Source: Petrolisthes cinctipes
Taxonomy: Eukaryota > Arthropoda > Malacostraca > Decapoda > Porcellanidae
DNA length: 64,000 bases
Reading direction: 5' to 3'
Assembly: GCA_033782935.1 (NCBI GenBank)
Contig: JAWQEG010000470.1
Span: 1,240,001 to 1,304,000 of the forward strand
In this document: piece by piece, positions 24,301 through 36,912 of the stretch
How the letters are laid out: each line of letters begins with the position of its first letter
Numbering within the stretch: the first letter of the stretch is position 1
The notes under the pieces: generated by a model
The model's input: the letters and a program-made list of their open reading frames with translations, nothing else
Databases searched by the model: none
Told to the model about the DNA's origin: nothing
Made by a program: the position numbers and the translations under genes

Positions 24301-25035
24301 AAATCGATATCTCAAATTCAGTCCCAAAACACCCTAAAATTCGATATTTAGAGGTCCCAGAAGGTATCTGTGCATGCCTACTCCGTGTTAAAGTATTTTC
24401 AAAATACAGGCCTAAAACATACTGAAAATCGATCTTTTAGGTGCACAAAAGTCGATATGTGCATGCATCTTCTGTACCCGTTTATATCTCAAATTCTGGC
24501 CCTAAACACCCGAAAATTCGATATTTTGGGGTCCCAATAGCGATCTGTACATGCCTATCCGTGTTAGAGTATTTTCAAAATTCAGGCCCAAAACATGCTG
24601 AAAATCGATATTTTTGGTGCCCAAAGTCAATATGTGCATGTAGCTTCTGTACCCGTTTATATCTCAAATTCAGGCTCAAAACCCCCGAAAATTCAATATT
24701 TTGGGGTCCCAGAAGCAATCTGTACATGCCTACTCAGTGCTAGAATATTTTCAAAATATAGGCTAAAAACATGCTAAAAATCGATCTTTTAGGTGCCAAA
24801 AAGTCGATATCTCAAATTCAGTCCCAAAACACCCGAAAATTCTATATTTAGGGGTCCCAGAAGCGATCTGTATATGCCTACTCCGTGTTAGAGTATTTTC
24901 AAAATACAGGCCTAAAACATACTGAAAATCGATCTTTTAGGTGCACAAAAGTCGATATGTGCATGCATCTTCAGTACCCGTTTATATCTCAAATTCAGGC
25001 TCAAAACACCCGAAAATTCGATATTTTGGGGTCCC
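21367..25035. repeat. About 3.67-kb block, copy 2 (offset 5158)
   Basis: This block is nearly identical to 16209-19877. The two are separated by 1,489 bp that resemble other parts of the region, so it is not a simple tandem duplication. Confidence 0.83.
23087..23761. repeat. 675-bp block, copy 1 (offset 1827)
   Basis: The block matches 24914-25588, sharing CTACTTAGTG, CATGTATTTTCTGTGCCC and ACTCGATATGTAGG. It begins just after the first-half boundary, where ATGCTC on the left copy replaces AGGCCT, and ends where the left copy has GGTTAAAATC. Confidence 0.78.
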
Positions 25036-25588
25036 AGAAGCAATCTGTACATGCCTACTTAGTGTTAGAGTATTTTCAAAATTCAGGCCCAAAACATGCT
25101 AAAAATCGATATTTTTGGTGCCCAAAGTCAATATGTGCATGTATTTTCTGTGCCCGTTTATATCTCAAATTCAGGCTCAAAACACCCGAAAATTCAATAT
25201 TTTGGGGTCCCAGAAGCAATCTGTACATGCCTACACAGTGCTAGAATATATTCAAAATATAGGCTAAAAACATGCTAAAAATCGATCTTTTAGGTGCCAA
25301 AAAGTCGATATCTCAAATTCTGTCCCAAAACACACGAAAACTCGATATGTAGGGGTCCCAGAAGCGATCTGTACATGCCTACTCCGTGTTAGAGTATTTT
25401 CAAAATACATGCTCAAAACATACTGAAAATCGATCTTTTAGGTGCACAAAAGTCGATATGTGCATGCATCTTCAGTACCCGTTTATATCTCAAATTCAGG
25501 CTCAAAACACCCGAAAATTCAATATTTTGGGGTCCCAGAAGCAATCTGTACATGCCTACACAGTGCTAGAATATTTTCAAAATATAGG
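24914..25588. repeat. 675-bp block, copy 2 (offset 1827)
   Basis: This is the counterpart of 23087-23761, with private changes such as ATATATTC near 25249 and CACACGAAA near 25332. With the 16 kb copy it makes a third version of the same haplotype. Confidence 0.78.
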
Positions 25589-28425
25589 CTAAAAACATGC
25601 TAAAAATCGACATTTTAGGTGCCAAAATATCGATATCTCAAATTCAGTCCCAAAACACCTGAAAATTCGATATTTAGAGGTCCCAGAAGGTATCTGTGCA
25701 TGCCTACTCCGTGTTAAAGTATTTTCAAAATACAGGCCTAAAACATACTGAAAATCGATCTTTTAGGTGCACAAAAGTCGATATGTGCATGCATCTTCTG
25801 TACCCGTTTATATCTCAAATTATGGCCCTAAACACCCGAAAATTCGATATTTTGGGGTCCCAAAAGCAATCTGTACATGCCTATCCGTGTTAGAGTATTT
25901 TCAAAATTCAGGCCCAAAACATGCTGAAAATCGATATTTTTGGTGCCCAAAGTCAATATGTGCATGTAGCTTCTGTACCCGTTTATATCTCAAATTCAGG
26001 CTCAAAACACCCGAAAATTCAATATTTTGGGGTCCCAGAAGCAATCTGTACATATCTACTCAGTGCTAGAATATTTTCAAAATATAGGCTAAAAACATGC
26101 TAAAAATCGATCATTTAGGTTCCAAAAAATCGATATCTCAAATTCAGTCCCAAAACACCCTAAAATTCGATATTTAGAGGTCCCAGAAGGTATCTGTGCA
26201 TGCCTACTCCGTGTTAGATTATTTTCAAAATACAGGCCAAAAACATACTGAAAATCGATCCTTTAGGTGCCCAAAAGTCGATATGTGCATGCATCTTCTG
26301 TACCCGTTTATATCTCAAATTCAGGCTCTAAACACCCGAAAATTCGATATTTTGGGGTCCCAGAAGCAATCTGTACATGCCTACTCCGTGTTAGAGTATT
26401 TTCAAAATACAGGCCCAAAACATGCTGAAAATCGATATTTTACATGCATAAAGTCAATATGTTCATGTATCTTCTGTACCCGTTTATATCTCAAATTCAG
26501 GCTCAAAACACCCGAAAATTCAATATTTTGGGGTCCCAGAAGCAATCTGTAAATGCCTACACAGTGCTAGAATATTTTCAAAATATAGGCTAAAAATATG
26601 CTAAAAATCGACATTTTAGGTGCCAAAAAATCGATATCTCAAATTCAGTCCCAAAACACCCGAAAATTCGATATTTAGAGGTCCCAGAAGGTATCTGTGC
26701 ATGCCTACTCCGTGTTAGAGTATTTTCAAAATACAGACCTAAACCATACTGAAAATCGATCTTTTAGGTGCCCAAAAGTCGATATGTGCATGCATCTTCT
26801 GTACCCGTTTATATCTCAAATTCTGGCCCTAAACACCCGAAAATTCGATATTTTGGGGTCCCAGAAGCGATCTGTACATGCCTACTCCGTGTTAGAGTAT
26901 TTTCAAAATATAGGCTAAAAACATGCTAAAAATCGATATTTTTGGTGCCCAAAGTCAATATGTGCATGTATCTTCTGTACCCGTTTATATCTCAAATTCA
27001 GGCTCAAAACACCCGAAAATTCAATATTTTGGGGTCCCAGAAGCAATCTGTACATGCCTACTCAGTGCTAGAATATTTTCAAAATATAGGCTAAAAACAT
27101 GCTAAAAATCGATCTTTTAGGTGCCAAAAAGTCGATATCTCAAATTCAGTCCCAAAACACCCGAAAATTCGATATTTAGGGGTCCCAGAAGCGATCTGTA
27201 CATGCCTACTCCGTGTTAGAGTATTTTCAAAATACATGCTCAAAACATACTGAAAATCGATCTTTTAGGTGCACAAAAGTCGATATGTGCATGCATCTTC
27301 AGTACCCGTTTATATCTCAAATTCAGACTCAAAACACCCGAAAATTCAATATTTTGGGGTCCCAGAAGCAATCTGTACATGCCTACTCAGTGTTAGAGTA
27401 TTTTCAAAATACAGGCCCAAAACATGCAGAAAATCGATATTTTAGATGCCCAAAGTCAATATGGGCATGTATCTTTTGTACCCGTTTATATCTCAAATTC
27501 AGGCTCAAAACACCCGAAAATTCAATATTTTGGGGTCCCAGAAGCAATCTGGACATGCCTACACAGTGCTAGAATATTTTCAAAATATAGGCCAAAAACA
27601 TGCTAAAAATCGACATTTTAGGTGCCAAAAAATCGATATCACAAATTCAGTCAAAAAACACCCGAAAATTCTATATCTAGAGGTCCCAGAAGGTATCTGT
27701 GTATGCCTACTCCGTGTTAGAGTATTTTCAAAATACAGGCCTAAAACATACTGAAAATCGATCATTTAGGTGCCCAAAAGTCGATATGTGCATGCATCTT
27801 CAGTACCCGTTTATATCTCAAATTCAGTCTCAAAACACCCGAAAATTCAATATTTTGGGGTCCCAGAAGCAATCTGTACATGCCTACTCAGTGTTAGAGT
27901 ATTTTCAAAATACAGGCCCAAAACATGCTGAAAATCGATATTTTTGGTGCCCAAAGTCAATATGTGCATGTATCTTCTGTACCCGTTTATATCTCAAATT
28001 CATACTCAAAACACCCGAAAATTCAATATTTTGGGGTCCCAGAAGCAATCTGTACATGCCTACTCAGTGCTAGAATATTTTCAAAATATAGTCTAAAAAC
28101 ATGCTAAAAATCGATCTTTTAGGTGCCAAAAAATCGATATCTCAAATTCAGTCCCAAAACACCCGAAAATTCGATATTTAGGGGTCCCAGAAAGTATCTG
28201 TACATGCCTACTCCGTGTTAGAGTATTTTCAAAATACAGCCCAAAAACATACTGAAAATCGATCTTTTAGGTGCCCAAAAGTCGGTATGTGCATGCATCT
28301 TCTGTACCCGTTTATATCTCAAATTCTGGCCCTAAACACCCGAAAATTCGATATTTTGGGGTCCCAGAAGCGATCTGTACATGCCTACTCCGTGTTAGAG
28401 TATTTTCAAAATTCAGGCCCAAAAC

Positions 28426-28510
28426 ATGCTGAAAATCGATATTTTTGGTGCCCAAAGTCAATATGTGCATGTATCTTCTGTACCCGTTTATATTAGGTGC
28501 CAAAAAGTCG
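28426..28510. repeat. Truncation junction: E monomer fused into a short monomer
   Basis: The E copy runs to CCCGTTTATAT and then jumps to TAGGTGCCAAAAAG of a short monomer, skipping the end of E and the first half of the short copy. The same junction occurs near 35668 and 44839 at offsets 7176 and 9171. One deletion followed by block copying is simpler than three independent events. Confidence 0.85.
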
Positions 28511-29445
28511 ATATCTCAAATTCAGTCCCAAAACACCCGAAAATTCGATATTTAGGAGTCCCAAAAGCGATCTGTACATGCCTACTCCGTGTTATAGTAT
28601 TTTCAAAATACATGCTCAAAACATACTGAAAATCGATCTTTTAGGTGCCCAAAAGTTGATATGTGCATGCATCTTCAGTACCCGTTTATATCTCAAATTC
28701 AGGCTCAAAACACCCGAAAATTCAATATTTTGGGGTCCCAGAAGCAATCTGTACATGCCTACTCAGTGCTAGAATATTTTCAAAATATAGGCTAAAAACA
28801 TGCTAAAAATCGATCTTTTAGGTGCCAAAAAGTCGATATCTCAAATTCAGTCCCAAAACACCCGAAAATTCGATATTTAGGGGTCCCAGAAGCGATCTGT
28901 ACATGCCTACTCCGTGTTAGAGTATTTTCAAAATTCATGCTCAAAACATACTGAAAATCGATCTTTTAGGTGCACAAAAGTAGATATGTGCATGCATCTT
29001 CAGTACCCGTTTATATCTCAAATTCAGGCTCAAAACACCCGAAAATTCAATATTTTGGGGTCGCAGAAGCAATCTGTACATGCCTACACAGTGCTAGAAT
29101 ATTTTCAAAATATAGGCTAAAAACATGCTAAAAATCGACATTTTAGGTGCCAAAAAATCGATATCTCAAATTCAGTCCCAAAACACCCGAAAATTCGATA
29201 TTTAGAGGTCCCAGAAGGTATCTGTATATGCCTACTCCGTGTTGGAGTATTTTCATAATACAGGCCAAAAACATACTGAAAATCGATCTTTTAGGTGCCC
29301 AAAAGTCGATATGGGCATGCATCTTCTGTACCCGTTTATATCTCAAATTCTGGCCCTAAACACCCGAAAATTCGATATTTTGGGGTCCCAGAAGCGATCT
29401 GTACATGCCTACTCCGTGTTAGAGTATTTTCAAAATTCAGGCCCA

Positions 29446-31775
29446 AAACATGCTGAAAATCGATATTTTTGGTGCCCAAAGTCAATATGTGCATGTATCT
29501 TCTGTACCCGTTTATATCTCAAATTCAGGCTCAAAACACCCGAAAATTCAATATTTTGGGGTCCCAGAAGCAATCTGTACATGCCTACTCAGTGCTAGAA
29601 TATTTTCAAAATATAGGCTAAAAACATGCTAAAAATCGATCTTTTAGGTGCCAAAAAGTCGATATCTCAAATTCAGTCCCAAAACACCCGAAAATTCGAT
29701 ATTTAGGGGTCCCAGAAGCGATCTGTACATGTCTAGTCCGTGTTAGAGTATTTTCAAAAAACATGCTCAAAACATACTGAAAATCGATCTTTTAGGTGCA
29801 CAAAAGTCGATATGTGCATGCATCTTCAGTACCCGTTTATATCTCAAATTCAGGCTCAAAACACCCGAAAATTCAATATTTTGGGGTCCCAGAAGCAATC
29901 TGTACATGCGTACTCAGTGTTAGAGTATTTTCAAAATACAGGCCCAAAACATGCTGAAAATCGATATTTTAGATGCCCAAAGTCAATATGTGCATGTATC
30001 TTCTGTACCCGTTTATATCTCAAATTCAGGCTCAAAACATCCGAAAATTCAATATTTTGGGGTCCCAGAAGCAATCTGTACATGCCTACACAGTGCTAGA
30101 ATATTTTCAAAATATAGTCTAAAAACATGCTAAAAATCGACATTTTAAGTGCCAAAAAGTCGATATCTCAAATTCAGTCCCAAAACACCCGAAAATTCGA
30201 TATTTAGAGGTCCCAGAAAGTATCTGTACATGCCTACTCCGTGTTAGAGTATTTTCAAAATACAGGCCAAAAACATACTGAAAATCGATCTTTTAGGTGC
30301 CCAAAAGTCGATATGTGCATGCATCTTCTAAACCCGTTTATATCTCAAATTCTGGCCCTAAACACCCGAAAATTCGATATTTTGGGGTCCCAGAAGCGAT
30401 CTGTACATGCCTACTCCGTGATAGAGTATTTTCAAAATTCAGGCCCAAAACATGCTGAAAATCGATATTTTTGGTGCCCAAAGTCAATATGTGCATGTAT
30501 CTTCTGTACCCGTTTATATCTCAAATTCAGGCTCAAAACACCCAAAAATTCAATATTTTGGGGTCCCAGAAGCATTCTGTACATGCCTACTCAGTGCTAG
30601 AATATTTTCAAAATATAGGCTAAAAACATGCTAAAAATCGATCTTTTAGGTGCCAAAAAGTCGATATCTCAAATTCAGTCCCAAAACACCCGAAAATTCT
30701 ATATTTAGGGGTCCCAGAAGCGATCTGTACATGCCTACTCCGTGTTAGAGTATTTTCAAAATACATGCTCAAAACATATTGAAAATCGATCTTTTAGGTG
30801 CACAAAAGTCGATATGTGCATGCATCTTCAGTACCCGTTTATATCTCAAATTCAGGCTCAAAACACCCGAAAATTCAATATTTTGGGGTCCCAGAAGCAA
30901 TCTGTACATGCCTACTCAGTGTTAGAGTATTTTAAAAATACAGGCCCAAAACATGATGAAAATCGATATTTTAGATGCCCAAAGTCAATATGTGCATGTA
31001 TCTTCTGTACCCGTTTATATCTCAAATTCGTGCTCAAAACACCTGAAAATTCAATATTTTGGGGTCCCAGAAGCAATCTGTACATGCCTACACAGTGCTA
31101 GTATTTTTTTTCAAAAAATAGGCTAAAAACATGCTAAAAATCGACATTTTAGGTGACAAAAAAACGATATCTCAAATTCAGTCCCAAAACACCCGAAAAT
31201 TCGATATTTAGAGGTCCAAGAAGGTATCTGTAAATGCCTATTCCGTGTTAGAGTATTTTCAAAATACATGCTCACAACATACTGAAAATCGATCTTTTAG
31301 GTGCCCAAAAGTCGATATGGGCATGGATCTTCTGTACCCGTTTATATCTCAAATTCTGGCCCTAAACACCCGAAAATTCGATATTTTGAGGTCCCAGAAG
31401 CGATCTGTACATGCCTACTCCGTGTTAGAGTATTTTCAAAATTCAGGCCCAAAACATGCTGAAAATCGATATTTTAGATGCCCAAAATCAATATGTGCAT
31501 GTATCTTCTGTACCCGTTTATATCTCAAATTCAGGCTCAAAACACCCGAAAATTCAATATTTTGGGGTCCCAGAAGCAATCTGTACATGCCTACTCAGTG
31601 CTAGAATCTTTTCAAAATATAGGCTAAAAACATGCTAAAAATCGATCTTTTAGGTGCCAAAAAGTCGATATCTCAAATTCAGTCCCAAAACACCCGAAAA
31701 TTCGATATTTAGAGTTCCCAGAAGCGATCTGTACATGCCTACTCCGTGTTAGAGTATTTTCAAAATTCAGGCCCC
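29446..31775. repeat. 2,330-bp tandem block, copy 1
   Basis: The block matches 31776-34105 directly downstream. Shared marks include CTAGTCCGTG, TTTTCAAAAAACATG, AAAACATCCG, TTCTAAACCCG, the T8 tract and GAATCTTTTC. The left limit is a GCCCAAAAC/GCCCCAAAC difference within an E monomer. Confidence 0.86.
31101..31120. repeat. T8 tract replacing the short-monomer dyad
   Basis: The short monomer reads GTATTTTTTTTCAAAAAATA in place of AATATTTTCAAAATATA. Equivalent T8 tracts lie at 33434-33441, 39282-39289, 41100-41107, 42605-42612 and 46625-46632. In the last, the right arm is still AAAATAT, so only the left arm changed. Confidence 0.85.
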
Positions 31776-34105
31776 AAACATGCTGAAAATCGATATTTTT
31801 GGTGCCCAAAGTCAATATGTGCATGTATCTTCTGTACCCGTTTATATCTCAAATTCAGGCTCAAAACACCCGAAAATTCAATATTTTGGGGTCCCAGAAG
31901 CAATCTGTACATGCCTACTCAGTGCTAGAATATTTTCAAAATATAGGCTAAAAACATGCTAAAAATCGATCTTTTAGGTGCCAAAAAGTCGATATCTCAA
32001 ATTCAGTCCCAAAAAACCCGAAAATTCGATATTTAGGGGTCCCAGAAGCGATCTGTACATGCCTAGTCCGTGTTAGAGTATTTTCAAAAAACATGCTCAA
32101 AACATACTGAAAATCGATCTTTTAGGTGCACAAAAGTCGATATGTGCATGCATCTTCAGTACCCGTTTATATCTCAAATTCAGGCTCAAAACACCCGAAA
32201 ATTCAATATTTTGGGGTCCCAGAAGCAATCTGTACATGCGTACTCAGTGTTAGAGTATTTTCAAAATACAGGCCCAAAACATGCTGAAAATCGATATTTT
32301 AGATGCCCAAAGTCAATATGTGCATGTATCTTCTGTACCCGTTTATATCTCAAATTCAGGCTCAAAACATCCGAAAATTCAATATTTTGGGGTCCCAGAA
32401 GCAATCTGTACATGCCTACACAGTGCTAGAATATTTTCAAAATATAGTCTAAAAACATGCTAAAAATCGACATTTTAAGTGCCAAAAAGTCGATATCTCA
32501 AATTCAGTCCCAAAACACCCGAAAATTCGATATTTAGAGGTCCCAGAAAGTATCTGTACATGCCTACTCCGTGTTAGAGTATTTTCAAAATACAGGCCAA
32601 AAACATACTGAAAATCGATCTTTTAGGTGCCCAAAAGTCGATATGTGCATGCATCTTCTAAACCCGTTTATATCTCAAATTCTGGCCCTAAACACCCGAA
32701 AATTCGATATTTTGGGGTCCCAGAAGCGATCTGTACATGCCTACTCCGTGTTAGAGTATTTTCAAAATTCAGGCCCAAAACATGCTGAAAATCGATATTT
32801 TTGGTGCCCAAAGTCAATATGTGCATGTATCTTCTGTACCCGTTTATATCTCAAATTCAGGCTCAAAACACCCAAAAATTCAATATTTTGGGGTCCCAGA
32901 AGCATTCTGTACATGCCTACTCAGTGCTAGAATATTTTCAAAATATAGGCTAAAAACATGCTAAAAATCGATCTTTTAGGTGCCAAAAAGTCGATATCTC
33001 AAATTCAGTCCCAAAACACCCGAAAATTCTATATTTAGGGGTCCCAGAAGCGATCTGTACATGCCTACTCCGTGTTAGAGTATTTTCAAAATACATGCTC
33101 AAAACATATTGAAAATCGATCTTTTAGGTGCACAAAAGTCAATATGTGCATGCATCTTCAGTACCCGTTTATATCTCAAATTCAGGCTCAAAACACCCGA
33201 AAATTCAATATTTTGGGGTCCCAGAAGCAATCTGTACATGCCTACTCAGTGTTAGAGTATTTTAAAAATACAGGCCCAAAACATGATGAAAATCGATATT
33301 TTAGATGCCCAAAGTCAATATGTGCATGTATCTTCTGTACCCGTTTATATCTCAAATTCGTGCTCAAAACACCTGAAAATTCAATATTTTGGGGTCCCAG
33401 AAGCAATCTGTACATGCCTACACAGTGCTAGTATTTTTTTTCAAAAAATAGGCTAAAAACATGCTAAAAATCGACATTTTAGGTGACAAAAAAACGATAT
33501 CTCAAATTCAGTCCCAAAACACCCGAAAATTCGATATTTAGAGGTCCAAGAAGGTATCTGTACATGCCTATTCCGTGTTAGAGTATTTTCAAAATACATG
33601 CTCACAACATACTGAAAATCGATCTTTTAGGTGCCCAAAAGTCGATATGGGCATGCATCTTCTGTACCCGTTTATATCTCAAATTCTGGCCCTAAACACC
33701 CGAAAATTCGATATTTTGAGGTCCCAGAAGCGATCTGTACATGCCTACTCCGTGTTAGAGTATTTTCAAAATTCAGGCCCAAAACATGCTGAAAATCGAT
33801 ATTTTAGATGCCCAAAATCAATATGTGCATGTATCTTCTGTACCCGTTTATATCTCAAATTCAGGCTCAAAACACCCGAAAATTCAATATTTTGGGGTCC
33901 CAGAAGCAATCTGTACATGCCTACTCAGTGCTAGAATCTTTTCAAAATATAGGCTAAAAACATGCTAAAAATCGATCTTTTAGGTGCCAAAAAGTCGATA
34001 TCTCAAATTCAGTCCCAAAACACCCGAAAATTCGATATTTAGAGTTCCCAGAAGCGATCTGTACATGCCTACTCCGTGTTAGAGTATTTTCAAAATTCAG
34101 GCCCC
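31776..34105. repeat. 2,330-bp tandem block, copy 2
   Basis: This is the second copy of 29446-31775; similarity continues to about 34245, into a further partial copy. Differences include GGGCATGGATC in copy 1 against GGGCATGCATC here (near 33650) and AAAAAACCCG near 32012. Confidence 0.86.
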
Positions 34106-34670
34106 AAACATGCTGAAAATCGATATTTTTGGTGCCCAAAGTCAATATGTGCATGTATCTTCTGTACCCGTTTATATCTCAAATTCAGGCTCAAAACACC
34201 CGAAAATTCAATATTTTGGGGTCCCAGAAGCAATCTGTACATGCCTACACAGTGCTAGAATATTTTCAAAATATAGGCTAAAAACATGCTAAAAATCGAT
34301 CTTTTAGGTGCCAAAAAGTCGATATCTCAAATTCAGTCCCAAAACACCCGAAAATTCGATATTTAGAGTTCCCAGAAGCGATCTGTACATGCCTACTCCG
34401 TGTTAGAGTATTTTCAAAATTCAGGCCCCAAACATGCTGAAAATCGATATTTTTGTTGCCCAAAGTCAATATGTGCATGTATCTTCTGTACCCGTTTATA
34501 TCTCAAATTCAGGCTCAAAACACCCGAAAATTCAATATTTTGGGGTCCCAGAAGCGATCTGTACATGCCTACACAGTGCTAGAATATTTTCAAAATATAG
34601 GCTAAAAACATGCTAAAAATCGATCTTTTAGGTGCCAAAAAGTCGATATCTCAAATTCAGTCCCAAAACA

Positions 34671-34711
34671 CCCGAAAATATTAAAACACCCGAAAATTCA
34701 ATATTTTCGGG
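34671..34711. repeat. 12-bp perfect inverted repeat at a monomer break, copy 1
   Basis: The arms CCCGAAAATATT (34671-34682) and AATATTTTCGGG (34700-34711) are perfect reverse complements around a 17-base loop. They arise where a short monomer breaks at CCCGAAAATAT and resumes at TAAAACACCCG, together with a G-to-C change making TTTTCGGG from TTTTGGGG. Confidence 0.88.
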
Positions 34712-35236
34712 TCCCAGAAGCAATCTGTACATGCCTACTCAGTGCTAGAATATTTTCAAAATATAGGCTAAATACATGCTAAAAATCGATCTTTTAGGTG
34801 CCAAAAAGTCGATATCTCAAATTCAGTCCCAAAACACCCGAAAATTCGATATTTAGGGGTCCCAGAAGCGATCTGTACATGCCTACTCCGTGTTAGAGTA
34901 TTTTCAAAATACATGCTCAAAACATACTGAAAATCGATCTTTTAGGTGCACAAGAGTCGATATGTGCATGCATCTTCAGTACCCGTTTATATCTCAAATT
35001 CAGGCTCAAAACACCCGAAAATTCAATATTTTGGGGTCCCAGAAGCAATCTGTACATGCCTACTCAGTGTTAGAGTATTTTCAAAATACAGGCCCAAAAC
35101 ATGCTGAAAATCGATATTTTTGGTGCCCAAAGTCAATATGTGCATGTATCTTCTGTACCCGTTTATATTTCAAATTCAGGCTCAAAACACACGAAAATTC
35201 AATATTTTGGGGTCCCAGAAGCAATCTGTACATGCT

Positions 35237-36840
35237 TACTCAGTGCTAGAATATTTTCAAAATATAGTCTAAAAACATGCTAAAAATCGATCTTTTAGGT
35301 GCCAAAATATCGATATCTCAAATTCAGTCACAAAACACCCGAAAATTCGATATTTAGGGGTCCCAGAAAGTATCTGTACATGCCTACTCCGTGTTAGAGT
35401 ATTTTCAAAATACAGGCCAAAAACATACTGAAAATCGATCTTTTAGGTGCCGAAAAGTCGATATGTGCATGCATCTTCTGTACCCGTTTATATCTCAAAT
35501 TCTGGCCCTAAACACCCGAAATTTCGATATTTTGGGGTCCCAGAAGCAATCTGTACATGCCTACTCCGTGTTAGAGTATTTTCAAAATTCAGGCCCAAAA
35601 CATGCTGAAAATCGATATTTTTGGTGCCCAAAGTCAATATGTGCATGTATCTTCTGTACCCGTTTATATTAGGTGCCAAAAAGTCGATATCTCAAATTCA
35701 GTCCCAAAACACCCGAAAATTCGATATTTAGGAGTCCCAGAAGCGATCTGTACATGCCTACTCCGTGTTAGAGTATTTTCAAAATACATGCTCAAAACAT
35801 ACTGAAAATCGATCTTTTAGGTGCCCAAAAGTTGATATGTGCATGCATCTTCAGTACCCGTTTATATCTCAAATTCAGGCTCAAAACACCCGAAAATTCA
35901 ATATTTTGGGGTCCCAGAAGGAATCTGTACATGCCTATTCAGTGCTAGAATATTTTCAAAATATAGGCTAAAAACATGCTAAAAATCGATCTTTTAGGTG
36001 CCAAAAAGTCGATATCTCAAATTCAGTCCCAAAACACCCGAAAATTCGATATTTAGGGGTCCCAGAAGCGATCTGTACATGCCTACTCCGTGTTAGAGTA
36101 TTTTCAAAATACATGCTCAAAACATACTGAAAATCGATCTTTTAGGTGCACAAAAGTAGATATGTGCATGCATCTTCAGTACCCGTTTATATCTCAAATT
36201 CAGGCTCAAAACACCCGAAAATTCAATATTTTGGGGTCCCAGAAGCAATCTGTACATGCCTACACAGTGCTAGAATATTTTCAAAATATAGGCTAAAAAC
36301 ATGCTAAAAATCGACATTTTAGGTGCCAAAAAATCGATATCTCAAATTCAGTCCCAAAACACCCGAAAATTCGATATTTACAGGTCCCAGAAGGTATCTG
36401 TATATGCCTACTCAGTGTTAGAGTATTTTCATAATACAGGCCAAAAACATACTGAAAATCGATCTTTTAGGTGCCCAAAAGTCGATATGGGCATGCATCT
36501 TCTGTACCCGTTTATATCTCAAATTCTGGCCCTAAACACCCGAAAATTCGATATTTTGGGGTCCCAGAAGCGATCTGTACATGCCTACTCCGTGTTAGAG
36601 TATTTTCAAAATTCAGGCCCAAAACATGCTGAAAATCGATATTTTTGGTGCCCAAAGTCAATATGTGCATGTATCTTCTGTACCCGTTTATATCTCAAAT
36701 TCTGGCCCTAAACACCCGAAAATTCGATATTTTGGGGTCCCAGAAGCGATCTGTACATGCCTACTCCGTGTTAGAGTATTTTCAAAATTCAGGCCCAAAA
36801 CATGCTGAAAATCGATATTTTTGGTGCCCAAAGTCAATAT
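35237..36840. repeat. About 1.6-kb block, copy 1 (offset 9171)
   Basis: The block matches 44408-46011 and includes the E/A truncation junction near 35668, GAAATTTCG, GCCCAAAAGTTG, GAAGGAATC and a direct E-E pair at 36561-36912. The offset equals 5848+3323, so these blocks share one copying history. Confidence 0.82.
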
Positions 36841-36912
36841 GTGCATGTATCTTCTGTACCCGTTTATATCTCAAATTCAGGCTCAAAACACCCGAAAATT
36901 CAATATTTTGGG
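36561..36912. repeat. Direct E-E pair (352 bp)
   Basis: Two E-type monomers of 176 bp lie side by side with no short monomer between them. The first ends D-like (TTCTGGCCCTAAACACC) and the second E-like, consistent with a crossover between E and D copies. The arrangement is repeated at 45732-46083 through the 9171-offset duplication. Confidence 0.8.

Larger units (their letters stand above)
31776..35236. repeat. About 3.46-kb block, copy 1 (offset 5848)
   Basis: The block matches 37624-41084 and contains the T8 tract, two E-A1 324-bp dimers and the 12-bp inverted repeat. It ends where CTTACTCAGTGCTAGAAT here is replaced in copy 2 by CCTACACAGTGCTAGTAT. Confidence 0.85.
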
